Shown: piece by piece, positions 1-7,104 of the stretch
How the letters are laid out: each line of letters begins with the position of its first letter
Position numbering within the stretch: position 1 is the first letter of the stretch
Source of the DNA: Mesorhizobium sp. WSM3860
GTDB lineage: Bacteria; Pseudomonadota; Alphaproteobacteria; Rhizobiales; Rhizobiaceae
Reading direction: 5' to 3'
NCBI RefSeq assembly: GCF_002294995.1
Contig: NZ_NSGF01000006.1
Span: forward strand, 62,001 to 126,000
DNA: 64,000 nt
Position numbers and translations under genes: made by a program
Notes under the pieces: generated by a model
Seen by the model: the letters and a program-made list of their open reading frames with translations, nothing else
The model's database searches: none
What the model was told of the DNA's origin: nothing

Positions 1-76
1 TCGATGGCAATTGCCGATATCGTTTAACGGATCGTTTTACTGTTGGGTGGAGTGTACGTTGGTCCAGGGGCCAAAC

Positions 77-319
77 ATGTCGGATATTCTGCTGCCCGCC
101 ATCTTCACCGCTTTCACCATGGTGCGCGTGCTCAAAGGCCCATGGCTGCGCAATCCGCAATATCTGGCCTCCGGAATTCTCGGCGCGATCGTCGGAGCGC
201 TCCTGCTCCACGCATTCTGGCCCGCCTACGACGATGATTTCATCGTCGGCGGCGCTACAGGTATCTTCGGGTCCTGGGCAGGAATGGTATTGTTCGACGC
301 CATATTGGGCGTCGCCTGA
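77..319 (+). CDS. Small hydrophobic membrane protein, unknown function
   Basis: This 80-residue protein starts at ATG 77, which has an AGGGG-like ribosome site just upstream; a longer reading from position 11 adds 22 residues that look non-coding. Two to three hydrophobic stretches (about residues 3-18, 28-46 and 54-78), the last Gly-rich, suggest a small inner-membrane protein. I recognise no family motif. It converges on the pterin methyltransferase gene, with about 80 bp between the stops. Function unknown. Confidence 0.55.
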   Translation: MSDILLPAIFTAFTMVRVLKGPWLRNPQYLASGILGAIVGALLLHAFWPAYDDDFIVGGATGIFGSWAGMVLFDAILGVA

Positions 320-398
320 CCGCAAAGCAGACTTCTCCGACCGCATCGACGATGCGATCGGATCAGCGCTGTTTGCAGTGCGGCTCACGATTGCGCGC

Positions 399-1376
399 TT
401 ATCCCCTGGCCATCCGGGCTTCTCGGCCGCCGCGGCGACGCCCGCCGGCAGCGGCGGCGCCATCGCCAGGGGCGGTGACCGCGACCGGAGCCGCGACCGC
501 ATGGCCGCCTTCGGCCGGCTTGTAGTCCTTGTAGGTGCGGATCCAGTTGGTGCAGTTCTCGTCGGTGCCGTTGAGCACGTTGGCGCCGCGCACGGCCTCC
601 ATCTCCTGCGGGCGGACCGGGTTCATGATGGCGCTCGTCATGCCGGCGCCGATCACCATCGGGATGAAGGCGGCGTTGATGCCGTGGCGATGCGGCAGGC
701 CAAACGAGATGTTGGAAAGGCCGCAAGTGGTGTTGACCTTGAGCTCCTCGCGCAAACGGCGCAGCAGTGCGAACACCTGGCGGCCGGCATCGCCCAGCGC
801 GCCGATCGGCATCACCAGCGGGTCGACGACGACGTCATGCGCGGGAATGCCGTGGTCGGCGCAGCGCTCGACGATCTTCTTGGCGACCGCGAAGCGGACG
901 TCCGGATCCATCGAGATGCCCGTCTCGTCATTGGAAATGGCTACGACCGGAACATTGTATTTCTTGACCAGCGGCAGGATGGCTTCGAGCTTCTCTTCCT
1001 CGCCGGTGACGGAGTTGACCAGCGGGCGGCCCTTGGCGACCTTCAGCGCCGCCTCGATCGCGGCGGTCACCGAAGAGTCGATCGACAGCGGCAGATCGAC
1101 CAAGTTCTGCACGATCTCCAGCGTTTGCACCAAAAGCGCAGGCTCGGTCGCATTGGGGTCGACGGCGGTCACGCCGGCATTGACGTCGAGCATGGTGGCG
1201 CCGCAGGCGGCCTGTTCCAGCGCATCCTTGATGACGGTCTCGAAGTTGCCTGCCACCATCTCGGCGGCCAGCTTCTTGCGGCCGGTCGGGTTGATGCGCT
1301 CGCCGATCACGCAGAAGGGCTGATCGAAGCCGATGACGATTTCTCGGGTCGCCGAGGCGACGATGGTGCGGGTCAT
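399..1376 (-). CDS. Methyltetrahydrofolate:corrinoid methyltransferase (pterin-binding, MtgA/MtrH-type)
   Basis: A 325-residue TIM-barrel pterin-binding enzyme of the dihydropteroate-synthase-like methyltransferase family. Family hallmarks are visible: GERINPTG (25-32), MLDVNAG (62-68), SIDSS (98-102), NSVTGEE (121-127), VDPLVMP (184-190) and GLSNISFGLP (219-228). By family knowledge it moves methyl between a corrinoid protein and tetrahydrofolate. With the corrinoid protein and MttB homologues nearby it most likely takes the methyl off the corrinoid onto THF. Residues after about 290 are an Ala/Gly/Arg-rich tail that is not part of the fold. A perfect 10-bp inverted repeat (1393-1414) sits 16 bp before the start codon, so the gene probably has its own controlled promoter although it follows metF on the same strand. 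Exact substrate chain not provable from sequence. Confidence 0.88.
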   Translation of the reverse strand: MTRTIVASATREIVIGFDQPFCVIGERINPTGRKKLAAEMVAGNFETVIKDALEQAACGATMLDVNAGVTAVDPNATEPALLVQTLEIVQNLVDLPLSIDSSVTAAIEAALKVAKGRPLVNSVTGEEEKLEAILPLVKKYNVPVVAISNDETGISMDPDVRFAVAKKIVERCADHGIPAHDVVVDPLVMPIGALGDAGRQVFALLRRLREELKVNTTCGLSNISFGLPHRHGINAAFIPMVIGAGMTSAIMNPVRPQEMEAVRGANVLNGTDENCTNWIRTYKDYKPAEGGHAVAAPVAVTAPGDGAAAAGGRRRGGREARMARG

Positions 1377-1392
1377 GCAATCTCTCCGTCGG

Positions 1393-1414
1393 GATATAAA
1401 GAGTTCTTTATATC
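1393..1414 (-). promoter_or_regulatory. Palindromic operator candidate upstream of the pterin methyltransferase (SahR/ArsR-like)
   Basis: GATATAAAGA, a 2-nt spacer GT, then TCTTTATATC: a perfect 10-bp inverted repeat, AT-rich in a GC-rich background and 16 bp upstream of the start codon at 1376. The same arms occur at 14581-14602 before the homocysteine methyltransferase. From memory, this resembles motifs bound by ArsR-family SahR-type regulators of methionine/SAH metabolism in alphaproteobacteria; that assignment is inference. No ArsR-family gene is in the window. Confidence 0.75.
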
Positions 1415-1455
1415 GTTATCTGGTCTTATTCAAGCGGACAGGTGCCGGCCGCGCC

Positions 1456-2550
1456 TCAATGCGCGGTCTTCACCATGTCGACCTGGGTTTCGGTAATCTC
1501 GTCGTGCAGTATGTGGTCGAGGCGCTCGGCGACGATCTGGTCGTCGCGGCGGATCTCCCGTTTCCAGGGCTGGCGGCCTTTCAGCACGCCGGATTCATCG
1601 ACGATCTCGGCGACATACTCTTCCTGGCGGTAGGCCATGACATGCACGCCGGCGACGCCCGGAATTTCCTTCACCTCGTTGATGATGTCGATGCAGAGCT
1701 GCTTGCCTTCCTTCTTCTGGTCCTGCGCGCCTTCGAGCCGCTTGATCACTGCATCGGGGATATGGATGCCCGGCACGTTGGAGCGGATCCATTTGGCGGT
1801 CTTGGCAGAGGCGAGCGGCCCGACGCCGCACAGGATGAAGACTTTTTCTGTGTGGCCGAGGTCGCGCGCCGTTTGCATGAAGGTTCGGAACATCGGCACA
1901 TCGAAGCAATATTGCGTCTGCACGAATTGCGCGCCGGCGGCGATCTTCTTGCCGAGATGGATCGGACGGAAATCGTAAGGCGGCGCGAAGGGGTTGACGG
2001 CAGCACCGAGGAAGACCTGCGGCGGTGTTGTCAGCTTGCGGCCGGACAGGAACTTGCCGTTGTCACGCATGATGCGGATGGTTTCGAGCAGCGACATGGA
2101 ATCGAGGTCGAAGACCGGCTTGGCGCCCGGCTGGTCGCCAGCCTGCACGCCGTCGCCGGTGAGGCAGAGCATGTTGGCGACGCCCATTGCCGCCCCGCCC
2201 AGCACGTCGCCCTGGATGGCGATGCGGTTCTTGTCGCGGCAGGCGATCTGCATTATCGGAGCGTAACCCATGCGGGTCAAAAGTGCGCAGATGCCGACCG
2301 ACGACATGTGGCAGTTGGCGCCGGAGGCGTCGACGGCGTTGATGGCGTCGACCCAACCGTCGAAGATCTTGGCGCGGTTGTAGACGTCTTCAGGGTCGGC
2401 GCTGTCGGGCGGGTTGAGCTCGGTCGTCACCGCGAACTCGCCGCGGCGCAGCACGCGCTCCAGCCGGCCGCGCGACGAATGGCCGGGCAGGGGATCGAGC
2501 GGCAGGTGAACGCCGGCCGGATTCTCGTCGCGCTGGTGGCGGACGCTCAT
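1456..2550 (-). CDS. metF: Methylenetetrahydrofolate reductase family protein (MetF-like)
   Basis: A 364-residue MTHFR-family TIM barrel. An N-terminal extension is followed by a TTELNPPDS segment around residues 42-50 (the family's EhxPP-like strand), a CLTGD motif and a C-terminal helical part. The enzyme interconverts methylene-THF and methyl-THF using FAD; here it would oxidise the methyl-THF made by corrinoid-dependent demethylation, or supply methyl-THF. Its start overlaps the stop of the cysteine-rich MetV-like gene by 4 bp (ATGA), so the two are translationally coupled, as metF and metV are in acetogens. The electron acceptor and flux direction cannot be read from sequence. A 79-bp gap containing an operator separates it from the next gene. 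Confidence 0.85.
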   Translation of the reverse strand: MSVRHQRDENPAGVHLPLDPLPGHSSRGRLERVLRRGEFAVTTELNPPDSADPEDVYNRAKIFDGWVDAINAVDASGANCHMSSVGICALLTRMGYAPIMQIACRDKNRIAIQGDVLGGAAMGVANMLCLTGDGVQAGDQPGAKPVFDLDSMSLLETIRIMRDNGKFLSGRKLTTPPQVFLGAAVNPFAPPYDFRPIHLGKKIAAGAQFVQTQYCFDVPMFRTFMQTARDLGHTEKVFILCGVGPLASAKTAKWIRSNVPGIHIPDAVIKRLEGAQDQKKEGKQLCIDIINEVKEIPGVAGVHVMAYRQEEYVAEIVDESGVLKGRQPWKREIRRDDQIVAERLDHILHDEITETQVDMVKTAH

Positions 2551-3146
2551 GCTGAAGCTCCGGGGTTCTGCGGGTTCTGGGCGGCTTCACGCGCCGCGGC
2601 CGCCTGCGCCGTCACCCTGAGCCAGGCCGAGGTTTCGCGCAGCGACTGATCGACCGGCTTCTGCACGGTGAGGATCTTGTCGCCATGCTTCATGTTGCGG
2701 GAGCCTTCCCAGGCCTTGACCCAGACGCAGGGCATGTCCGGCTCGACCTCGCAATTGCCGTTGGCGCGCACGCCGCCGCACGGGCCGTTGCGCAGCTGCT
2801 TGGGGCAGTTCATCGGGCACGACATGCCGGTGGAGGAGAGCACGCACTGGCCGCACATACGGCAGTCGAACATGAAGCCCTTGACGCGCTTCTCGACGAA
2901 TTTCACCGGCGCTTCGACACGGCCGTAGCCGATGCCCTTCCACAAAGGATGCATGAGCAGGAAGACATCGGCGAACCTGCTATAGAACCACTCGAGCAGC
3001 CGCGAGTGGCGGATGGACCACAATCTCACGGCAAAAGTGCGCTGAACGCGGCGTTGCGGCGACACGTCCGCGGGCTTGTAGTCGGACTTCGGCGCTGCCT
3101 TCTTGACCAGGGTGGCCTGCGTGACCGCCGGCTGCTTCTCAGACAT
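2547..3146 (-). CDS. MTHFR C-terminal (MetV-like) cysteine-rich protein
   Basis: Start placed at 3146 (199 residues), because it gives a ribosome site and an 8-bp overlap with the upstream gene; an in-frame upstream start would bury the protein deep in that gene. Residues 95-140 hold eight cysteines (C95, C98, C101, C110, C114, C123, C132, C140), the pattern of the MTHFR_C/MetV domain (PF12225 as I recall), expected to bind metal or an iron-sulfur cluster. In acetogens MetV partners MetF. The ATGA overlap with metF supports a complex that passes electrons to or from MetF. The N-terminal 90 residues are basic and aromatic, without a clear domain. Confidence 0.82.
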   Translation of the reverse strand: MSEKQPAVTQATLVKKAAPKSDYKPADVSPQRRVQRTFAVRLWSIRHSRLLEWFYSRFADVFLLMHPLWKGIGYGRVEAPVKFVEKRVKGFMFDCRMCGQCVLSSTGMSCPMNCPKQLRNGPCGGVRANGNCEVEPDMPCVWVKAWEGSRNMKHGDKILTVQKPVDQSLRETSAWLRVTAQAAAAREAAQNPQNPGASA

Positions 3147-3441
3147 TTTCTTTCCCGCCAGCCTTGACCAGAGCGACCAGCCGCTCGCGGTCATATTTCG
3201 CATCGAGTTCCTGGTATGCCTTCTCGACCTCGGCTTCGATATCGTCGCCGACCGGAACCGGATCGGCCTTGCGCCACTCGGCGAGGTAATCGTCCGTGCC
3301 GCCGGCGCCGGTGCGCATGGCGCACATGTCGATCGCCTCGGTGAAGCGCAGCGGCAACTCGCGCTTGGCGTTTTGCCGGCCCTTCTTGACGATGACCTGC
3401 GCAGGGATGTCGCGCCAATAGACGACGATCAGATCGGCCAT
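3139..3441 (-). CDS. Small 'virulence factor' family protein (PF13769-like)
   Basis: A 100-residue protein beginning MADLIVVYWRDIPAQV, matching the small family named 'virulence factor' in databases; the name says little about function. It contains a basic KKGRQNAKREL segment, then an acidic helical C-terminal half. An AGGAG box lies 9 nt before the ATG. It is first in the string with the MetV-like protein, metF and perhaps the pterin methyltransferase, overlapping the MetV-like start by 8 bp. That context points to an accessory role in folate or corrinoid one-carbon metabolism, but no catalytic motif is visible. Confidence 0.75.
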   Translation of the reverse strand: MADLIVVYWRDIPAQVIVKKGRQNAKRELPLRFTEAIDMCAMRTGAGGTDDYLAEWRKADPVPVGDDIEAEVEKAYQELDAKYDRERLVALVKAGGKENV

Positions 3442-3576
3442 GAATTCTCAACTCCTCGATGTTGGGAGCATTGCCGCATGCGCCCTTGTGCCGCTTGTTA
3501 TGGGACGACGCGCGCGCCTTCAAAAGCGACGCTGTCGATGACGCAAAGCGAGTGCTGAAATTCCGACGCCGGCCGA

Positions 3577-4359
3577 TTACCAGACGCGCTTCGTCAGGCC
3601 GGTCCAGAGATAGAACCAGATCGTCGGGTGAAACCACTGTTTCGAGGGCAGGCCGGGATCGATCGTCGTAAGCTTTCCGGCCAGCGCGTCGGTCACTGCC
3701 TCGCCGCAGATGTCGCGGGAAAATGCCGCCTGCCGCAACGCGTAGCTGGCGATCGTGTCGCCGCGTTTCGGCTTGCCGCGCGCCTGCTTCAGCACACCGC
3801 CGGTGTCGACGCCGGCATCGACCAGATGCACGGTGGTGCCGAAATTCGCTTCATCGCCGGAGGCCAGCGCCCAGTAGCCGCCATTCATGCCGCGATATTT
3901 CGGGGCGATGCCGGCGTGATAATTGAGCACCGGGCAAGGCATCTTGGCGAGCGTATCCCTCGACAGCAGCCGGCAGCCGGCGAGGAGCACGACGCCCGGC
4001 CCGATCTTCTCGATCGCCTGAAGGCATTCCGGCCCGTTGGCGGAAGGCACTTGGATGATCGTCTGGTCAGGGCGAGGTTCTGTCTCGAGCTTTTCCTCGG
4101 CGATCAGCCGGGCGGCATGGCCGGCAAGGAACCGCTTGCCGAGCCTGGTCAGCACCATCGTGCCGAGCTGGCCGATGGCCGAGATCCAGCCCTGGCGGTG
4201 GGCGCGGCCGAGCAGCAAACGCTTTTTTGATTCAGGGGTTTCGAGTATGACCCTGACAGGGCCGACGCGGTCGGCGATGGCGTTGACGATCGCCCAGATA
4301 TGCGGGCCGCCTTCAGTGACGACCACAATCCGTCGCGGACTGGATTCCGACGTTGCCAT
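3577..4359 (-). CDS. Formyltransferase-family protein (Fmt N-terminal-like)
   Basis: About 260 residues from ATG 4359 (an in-frame GTG at 4368 would add three). The central part has the formyl-THF-dependent transferase triad layout: Asn-x-His in NYHAGIAPKYRG (about residues 146-148) and Asp in LVDAGVDTGG (about 185), the spacing of N106/H108/D144 in methionyl-tRNA formyltransferase. The C-terminal OB domain of Fmt is absent and the N-terminal 100 residues diverge, so this is not the housekeeping Fmt. It may use 10-formyl-THF to formylate a sugar or amine, or hydrolyse it. Its place beside the folate genes fits one-carbon handling; substrate unknown. Confidence 0.75.
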   Translation of the reverse strand: MATSESSPRRIVVVTEGGPHIWAIVNAIADRVGPVRVILETPESKKRLLLGRAHRQGWISAIGQLGTMVLTRLGKRFLAGHAARLIAEEKLETEPRPDQTIIQVPSANGPECLQAIEKIGPGVVLLAGCRLLSRDTLAKMPCPVLNYHAGIAPKYRGMNGGYWALASGDEANFGTTVHLVDAGVDTGGVLKQARGKPKRGDTIASYALRQAAFSRDICGEAVTDALAGKLTTIDPGLPSKQWFHPTIWFYLWTGLTKRVW

Positions 4360-4475
4360 GGCAAGCACCCGCTTTCAAAGTCGGGCGCATGCTAGGGCGA
4401 GCGGGTTAACCCTTGGTGGACCCAGTGGTTCGACGCATGATCCTCGTCCGAAAGTCTGCAACTTTTCGGGCTCAG

Positions 4476-5051
4476 TCAGCGCTTGAATTCCATGATGTCG
4501 AGCTTCGATTCGTAATAGGGCGCGGGGAATTCGATGCGCCACTCGGTGGCGCTGTTGCGGAAGGCATAGCCCACTTGGTCGCTTTCGGGGCCGCTGCCAT
4601 AGGGCTCGGCCTTGTCGTCATTGACCGAAAACGAGCCGAGATAGATGGCCCGCTTCTCACCGTCGTCGAAGAAGCGACCGGCGGTGCGCTGAGAGCCGCT
4701 GATTTTCTGCAGCCGCCAGCCCGAGCCGTCGTCGGTGATCCTGCATTTGAACCAGCCATAGATGACGAGCGGGCTCAAGCCGCCGGCCTTGATGGTGCGG
4801 CATTTCCAGTTGCCGGTCAGATCCTTGTCGGAGAAAGCGACCAGCGGCTTGGCGAGCAGCGCATCGAGTTGTCTGACCTCGGCCGGATCGCCGGCTTTCG
4901 CTTCCTCAAGCGCGGCCTTGCGCGTCTCGCCAAATCGGTCGAGACGCGCCTTGTCCGCGGCGGTGATCAGCTTCTGCACCTCGCCGTCGGCATGGGCGGG
5001 TAGGGCGAAGTCCATGAGGCAAAGGGCGGCAAGCAGCAGGCGAGGGATCAT
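4476..5051 (-). CDS. DUF4893-type secreted protein
   Basis: Start chosen at 5051, which opens with a signal peptide (MIPRLLLAALCLMDFALPAHA, split here as a hydrophobic stretch to about residue 21). The mature 170 residues include WKCRTIKAGG and WFKCRI, a possible disulfide pair, then a beta-rich half ending in MEFKR. This matches the DUF4893 family, of unknown function, predicted periplasmic. It is flanked by the formyltransferase-like gene downstream and DUF1638 upstream on the same strand, with gaps of more than 100 bp, so it is probably a separate unit. Confidence 0.7.
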   Translation of the reverse strand: MIPRLLLAALCLMDFALPAHADGEVQKLITAADKARLDRFGETRKAALEEAKAGDPAEVRQLDALLAKPLVAFSDKDLTGNWKCRTIKAGGLSPLVIYGWFKCRITDDGSGWRLQKISGSQRTAGRFFDDGEKRAIYLGSFSVNDDKAEPYGSGPESDQVGYAFRNSATEWRIEFPAPYYESKLDIMEFKR

Positions 5052-5215
5052 GGACGTTTCCCGAATCGGTGGCTGGAATAGCTGTTTGGTCTGCTGGGGC
5101 ACAACTTACCCGTTCGCAGGCCGCTGTCATCCGGGGTTAACAGCGGAGGCGACGGGGCTTCGTCTGCAAGTCGATTTCCGATCCGCTGGCCGCCGTTGAA
5201 GCAGCCCCGAAAGCC

Positions 5216-5845
5216 TCAGGCGTTGGCTGCCGCCCGCGCCAGTTCACCCGTGAGATCGCCGTAGCCGGTCGAGCGGCGTTCATAGGCGAGGCCGAGCATC
5301 GCGGCGGCTTTCTCGGCAACCTTGTCGAGCTCCGGATCGTCGGTTTGCGCGAGATAGATCAGCTTCTCGTAATTGCCGAAATAGTCCTTGATCAGTTCGG
5401 GATGCCTGTCGAGGCCGAGGGGCTTGATGAAGAAGGCGTCGAACTGGCGGCAGAGGAAGTCGGTCATGTAGAACGACATCATGTCACCGTCGGCGACCTT
5501 CCCATAGGCGTCCATGCCCTGGTAGAAGGCGAAGCAGTGCGGGCCGGCCATGCGCTCCACGCCATGCTTCTCGATCACGCGGTCGAGCATGCCGCCGGTG
5601 CCGCAATCGGCATAGCCGACGAAGATGTGGTTGTAGCCTTCCGCCTTGGCCTTTTCGATGGCCTTGTCCATGGCCGGCGCGATGCGGTCCGGATAGAAGT
5701 GGAGCTCGGCCGGCAGGCAGGTCAACTCGAGGTGATCGAGCTTTAGCTGTTGCTTGACGGCCAAAACTTCGCGCGCAATCATCCCGCAGGCGATGACGAG
5801 CAGCCTGTCTGTTTGATTCGGTTTCGTTTTTTGCGTTTTGACCAT
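5216..5845 (-). CDS. DUF1638 domain protein
   Basis: A 209-residue soluble protein. After a polar start, LLVIACGMIAREV begins the DUF1638 fold; further conserved-looking blocks are LTCLPAELHFYPD, FVGYADCGTGGMLD and FYMTDFLCRQFD. The cysteines in ACG, TCL and ADCGTGG may bind metal or a cofactor. As I recall, DUF1638 genes recur next to mttB-type methyltransferase and corrinoid-protein genes in methanogens and other bacteria. The corrinoid protein and mttB1 follow here, so an accessory role in methylamine-type demethylation is the best guess. Biochemical function is not established. Confidence 0.75.
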   Translation of the reverse strand: MVKTQKTKPNQTDRLLVIACGMIAREVLAVKQQLKLDHLELTCLPAELHFYPDRIAPAMDKAIEKAKAEGYNHIFVGYADCGTGGMLDRVIEKHGVERMAGPHCFAFYQGMDAYGKVADGDMMSFYMTDFLCRQFDAFFIKPLGLDRHPELIKDYFGNYEKLIYLAQTDDPELDKVAEKAAAMLGLAYERRSTGYGDLTGELARAAANA

Positions 5846-5904
5846 GAACCAGTCGAGCCGGTTTTCGCTGCGGGGCTAATTATCTGTCGAGGGAGATACT
5901 GTCC

Positions 5905-6042
5905 ATGAAACTGCTACGCATCGCGCCGATTGCCATCCTTGCCTGCGCGCTTGCACTCACCGCCTGCGCCAACACCATTCGAGGCGTCGGCAAGGACGTC
6001 AAATCGACGGCGAGGGCGGTCAAAGACACTGTCGCCAACTGA
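5905..6042 (+). CDS. Entericidin-like small lipoprotein
   Basis: A 45-residue ORF starting MKLLRIAPIAILACALALTA with the lipobox cysteine C21 (LTAC), then a short polar tail with GKDVKSTARAVKD. This is the entericidin A/B layout: a tiny outer-membrane lipoprotein with an amphipathic tail, often stress-induced. A GGGAGA ribosome site lies 8-9 nt upstream and a strong terminator 28 bp downstream. It diverges from the DUF1638 gene with a 59-bp gap. Confidence 0.8.
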   Translation: MKLLRIAPIAILACALALTACANTIRGVGKDVKSTARAVKDTVAN

Positions 6043-6070
6043 TCGTTCAGCCTCATCATCATCTGGGAAC

Positions 6071-6102
6071 AAAAAAGCCGCGCTGCAAGGCGCGGCTTTT
6101 TT
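6071..6102. terminator. Bidirectional Rho-independent terminator
   Basis: GCCGCGC, a 6-nt loop, then GCGCGGC, flanked by A6 on the left and T6 on the right, so it can work on both strands. It sits between the convergent entericidin and corrinoid-protein genes. Confidence 0.9.
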
Positions 6103-6125
6103 CGATCCATCCTGATGCCCTGGGG

Positions 6126-6824
6126 TCAGGCGGAAGCGCGAACGTTGTGCTTGCGCTTCATGTAGTCCTTGGCGGTCTCTACCGCCACCGCGGCGTCACG
6201 GCAATAGGCGTCCGCACCGACAGCCTTGCCGAATTCCTCGTTGAGCGGCGCGCCGCCGACCAGCACGACGTAGTCGTCGCGGATGCCCTTTTCCTTCATC
6301 GTGTCGATCACGACCTTCATATAGGGCATGGTCGTGGTAAGCAGCGCCGACATGCCGATGATGTCGGGCTGATGCTGCTCGATGGCGTCCAGATATTTCT
6401 CGACCGCGTTGTTGATGCCGAGGTCGATGACGTCGAAGCCGGCGCCTTCCATCATCATGCCGACGAGGTTCTTGCCGATGTCGTGGATGTCGCCCTTGAC
6501 GGTGCCGATCACCATCTTGCCCTGCTTGGGCGCGCCGGTGGCGGCAAGCAGCGGGCGCAGGATGGCCATGCCGGCCTTCATGGCGTTGGCCGAGAGCAGC
6601 ACCTCCGGCACGAACAGGATGCCGTCGCGGAAATCCTCGCCGACGATGCGCATGCCTTCGACCAGCGCCTCGGTCAGCACGGTGTAGGGCTGCCAGCCGC
6701 GCTCAAGAAGGATATGCGTGCCTTCCTCGATCTCTTCCTTCAGCCCGTCATAAAGGTCGTCATGCATCTGCTGCACGAGTTCCTCGTCGGAAAGCTCGGA
6801 AAGGATGATCTCGTCGTCGGCCAT
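6126..6824 (-). CDS. Corrinoid (B12-binding) methyl carrier protein, MtbC/MttC type
   Basis: A 232-residue two-domain corrinoid protein: an N-terminal helical cap (about 1-95, B12-binding 2 type) and a Rossmann-like cobalamin domain. The DxHxxG motif is D112-I-H114-D-I-G117, where the His is the lower cobalt ligand, followed by GMSALLTTT and VGGAPLN that hold the nucleotide tail. Its first 35 residues are strikingly acidic. It carries methyl from an MttB-like enzyme to the pterin methyltransferase. It is transcribed divergently from mttB1 across a 280-bp region, and the bidirectional terminator lies just downstream. Confidence 0.92.
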   Translation of the reverse strand: MADDEIILSELSDEELVQQMHDDLYDGLKEEIEEGTHILLERGWQPYTVLTEALVEGMRIVGEDFRDGILFVPEVLLSANAMKAGMAILRPLLAATGAPKQGKMVIGTVKGDIHDIGKNLVGMMMEGAGFDVIDLGINNAVEKYLDAIEQHQPDIIGMSALLTTTMPYMKVVIDTMKEKGIRDDYVVLVGGAPLNEEFGKAVGADAYCRDAAVAVETAKDYMKRKHNVRASA

Positions 6825-7104
6825 TTTTTCCTCGGGCTCCTTGCTGCTCGGAATGCTTGCTGCAGCTCAAAAATCGATGCGCCAATACCTAACCCGCGAG
6901 GGCAAGGTAGCCATAGCTGATTTGCGACTTCCCGCAAAAGGAAAGCGACTGAAAAGTTGGCGGTTTTCTTGTCGATTTTGCGACAGGCGTTGGCGCTGGC
7001 GGGCCGTTTCCAATAGGGTGCATGGCTACGATCCGGAGAGAAGCGGCGGCGAACCGGCCGCGAGCCAATTCAGGCCAAATCTAAAATCTATAGGAAGAAC
7101 GATC
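6825..7104. promoter_or_regulatory. Divergent promoter region, corrinoid protein / mttB1
   Basis: A 280-bp non-coding region between two outward-facing genes of one pathway, so it must hold both promoters. I find no copy of the 22-bp palindrome seen at 1393 and 14581, and no recognisable riboswitch. An AGGAAG ribosome site precedes mttB1. Confidence 0.5.

Noticed and set aside
234..2649. Long plus-strand open frames opposite the pterin methyltransferase and metF (up to 438 codons)
   Set aside because: Antisense shadows of GC-rich genes: repetitive His/Arg/Asp/Ala composition, no family, while the minus strand codes well-conserved proteins.
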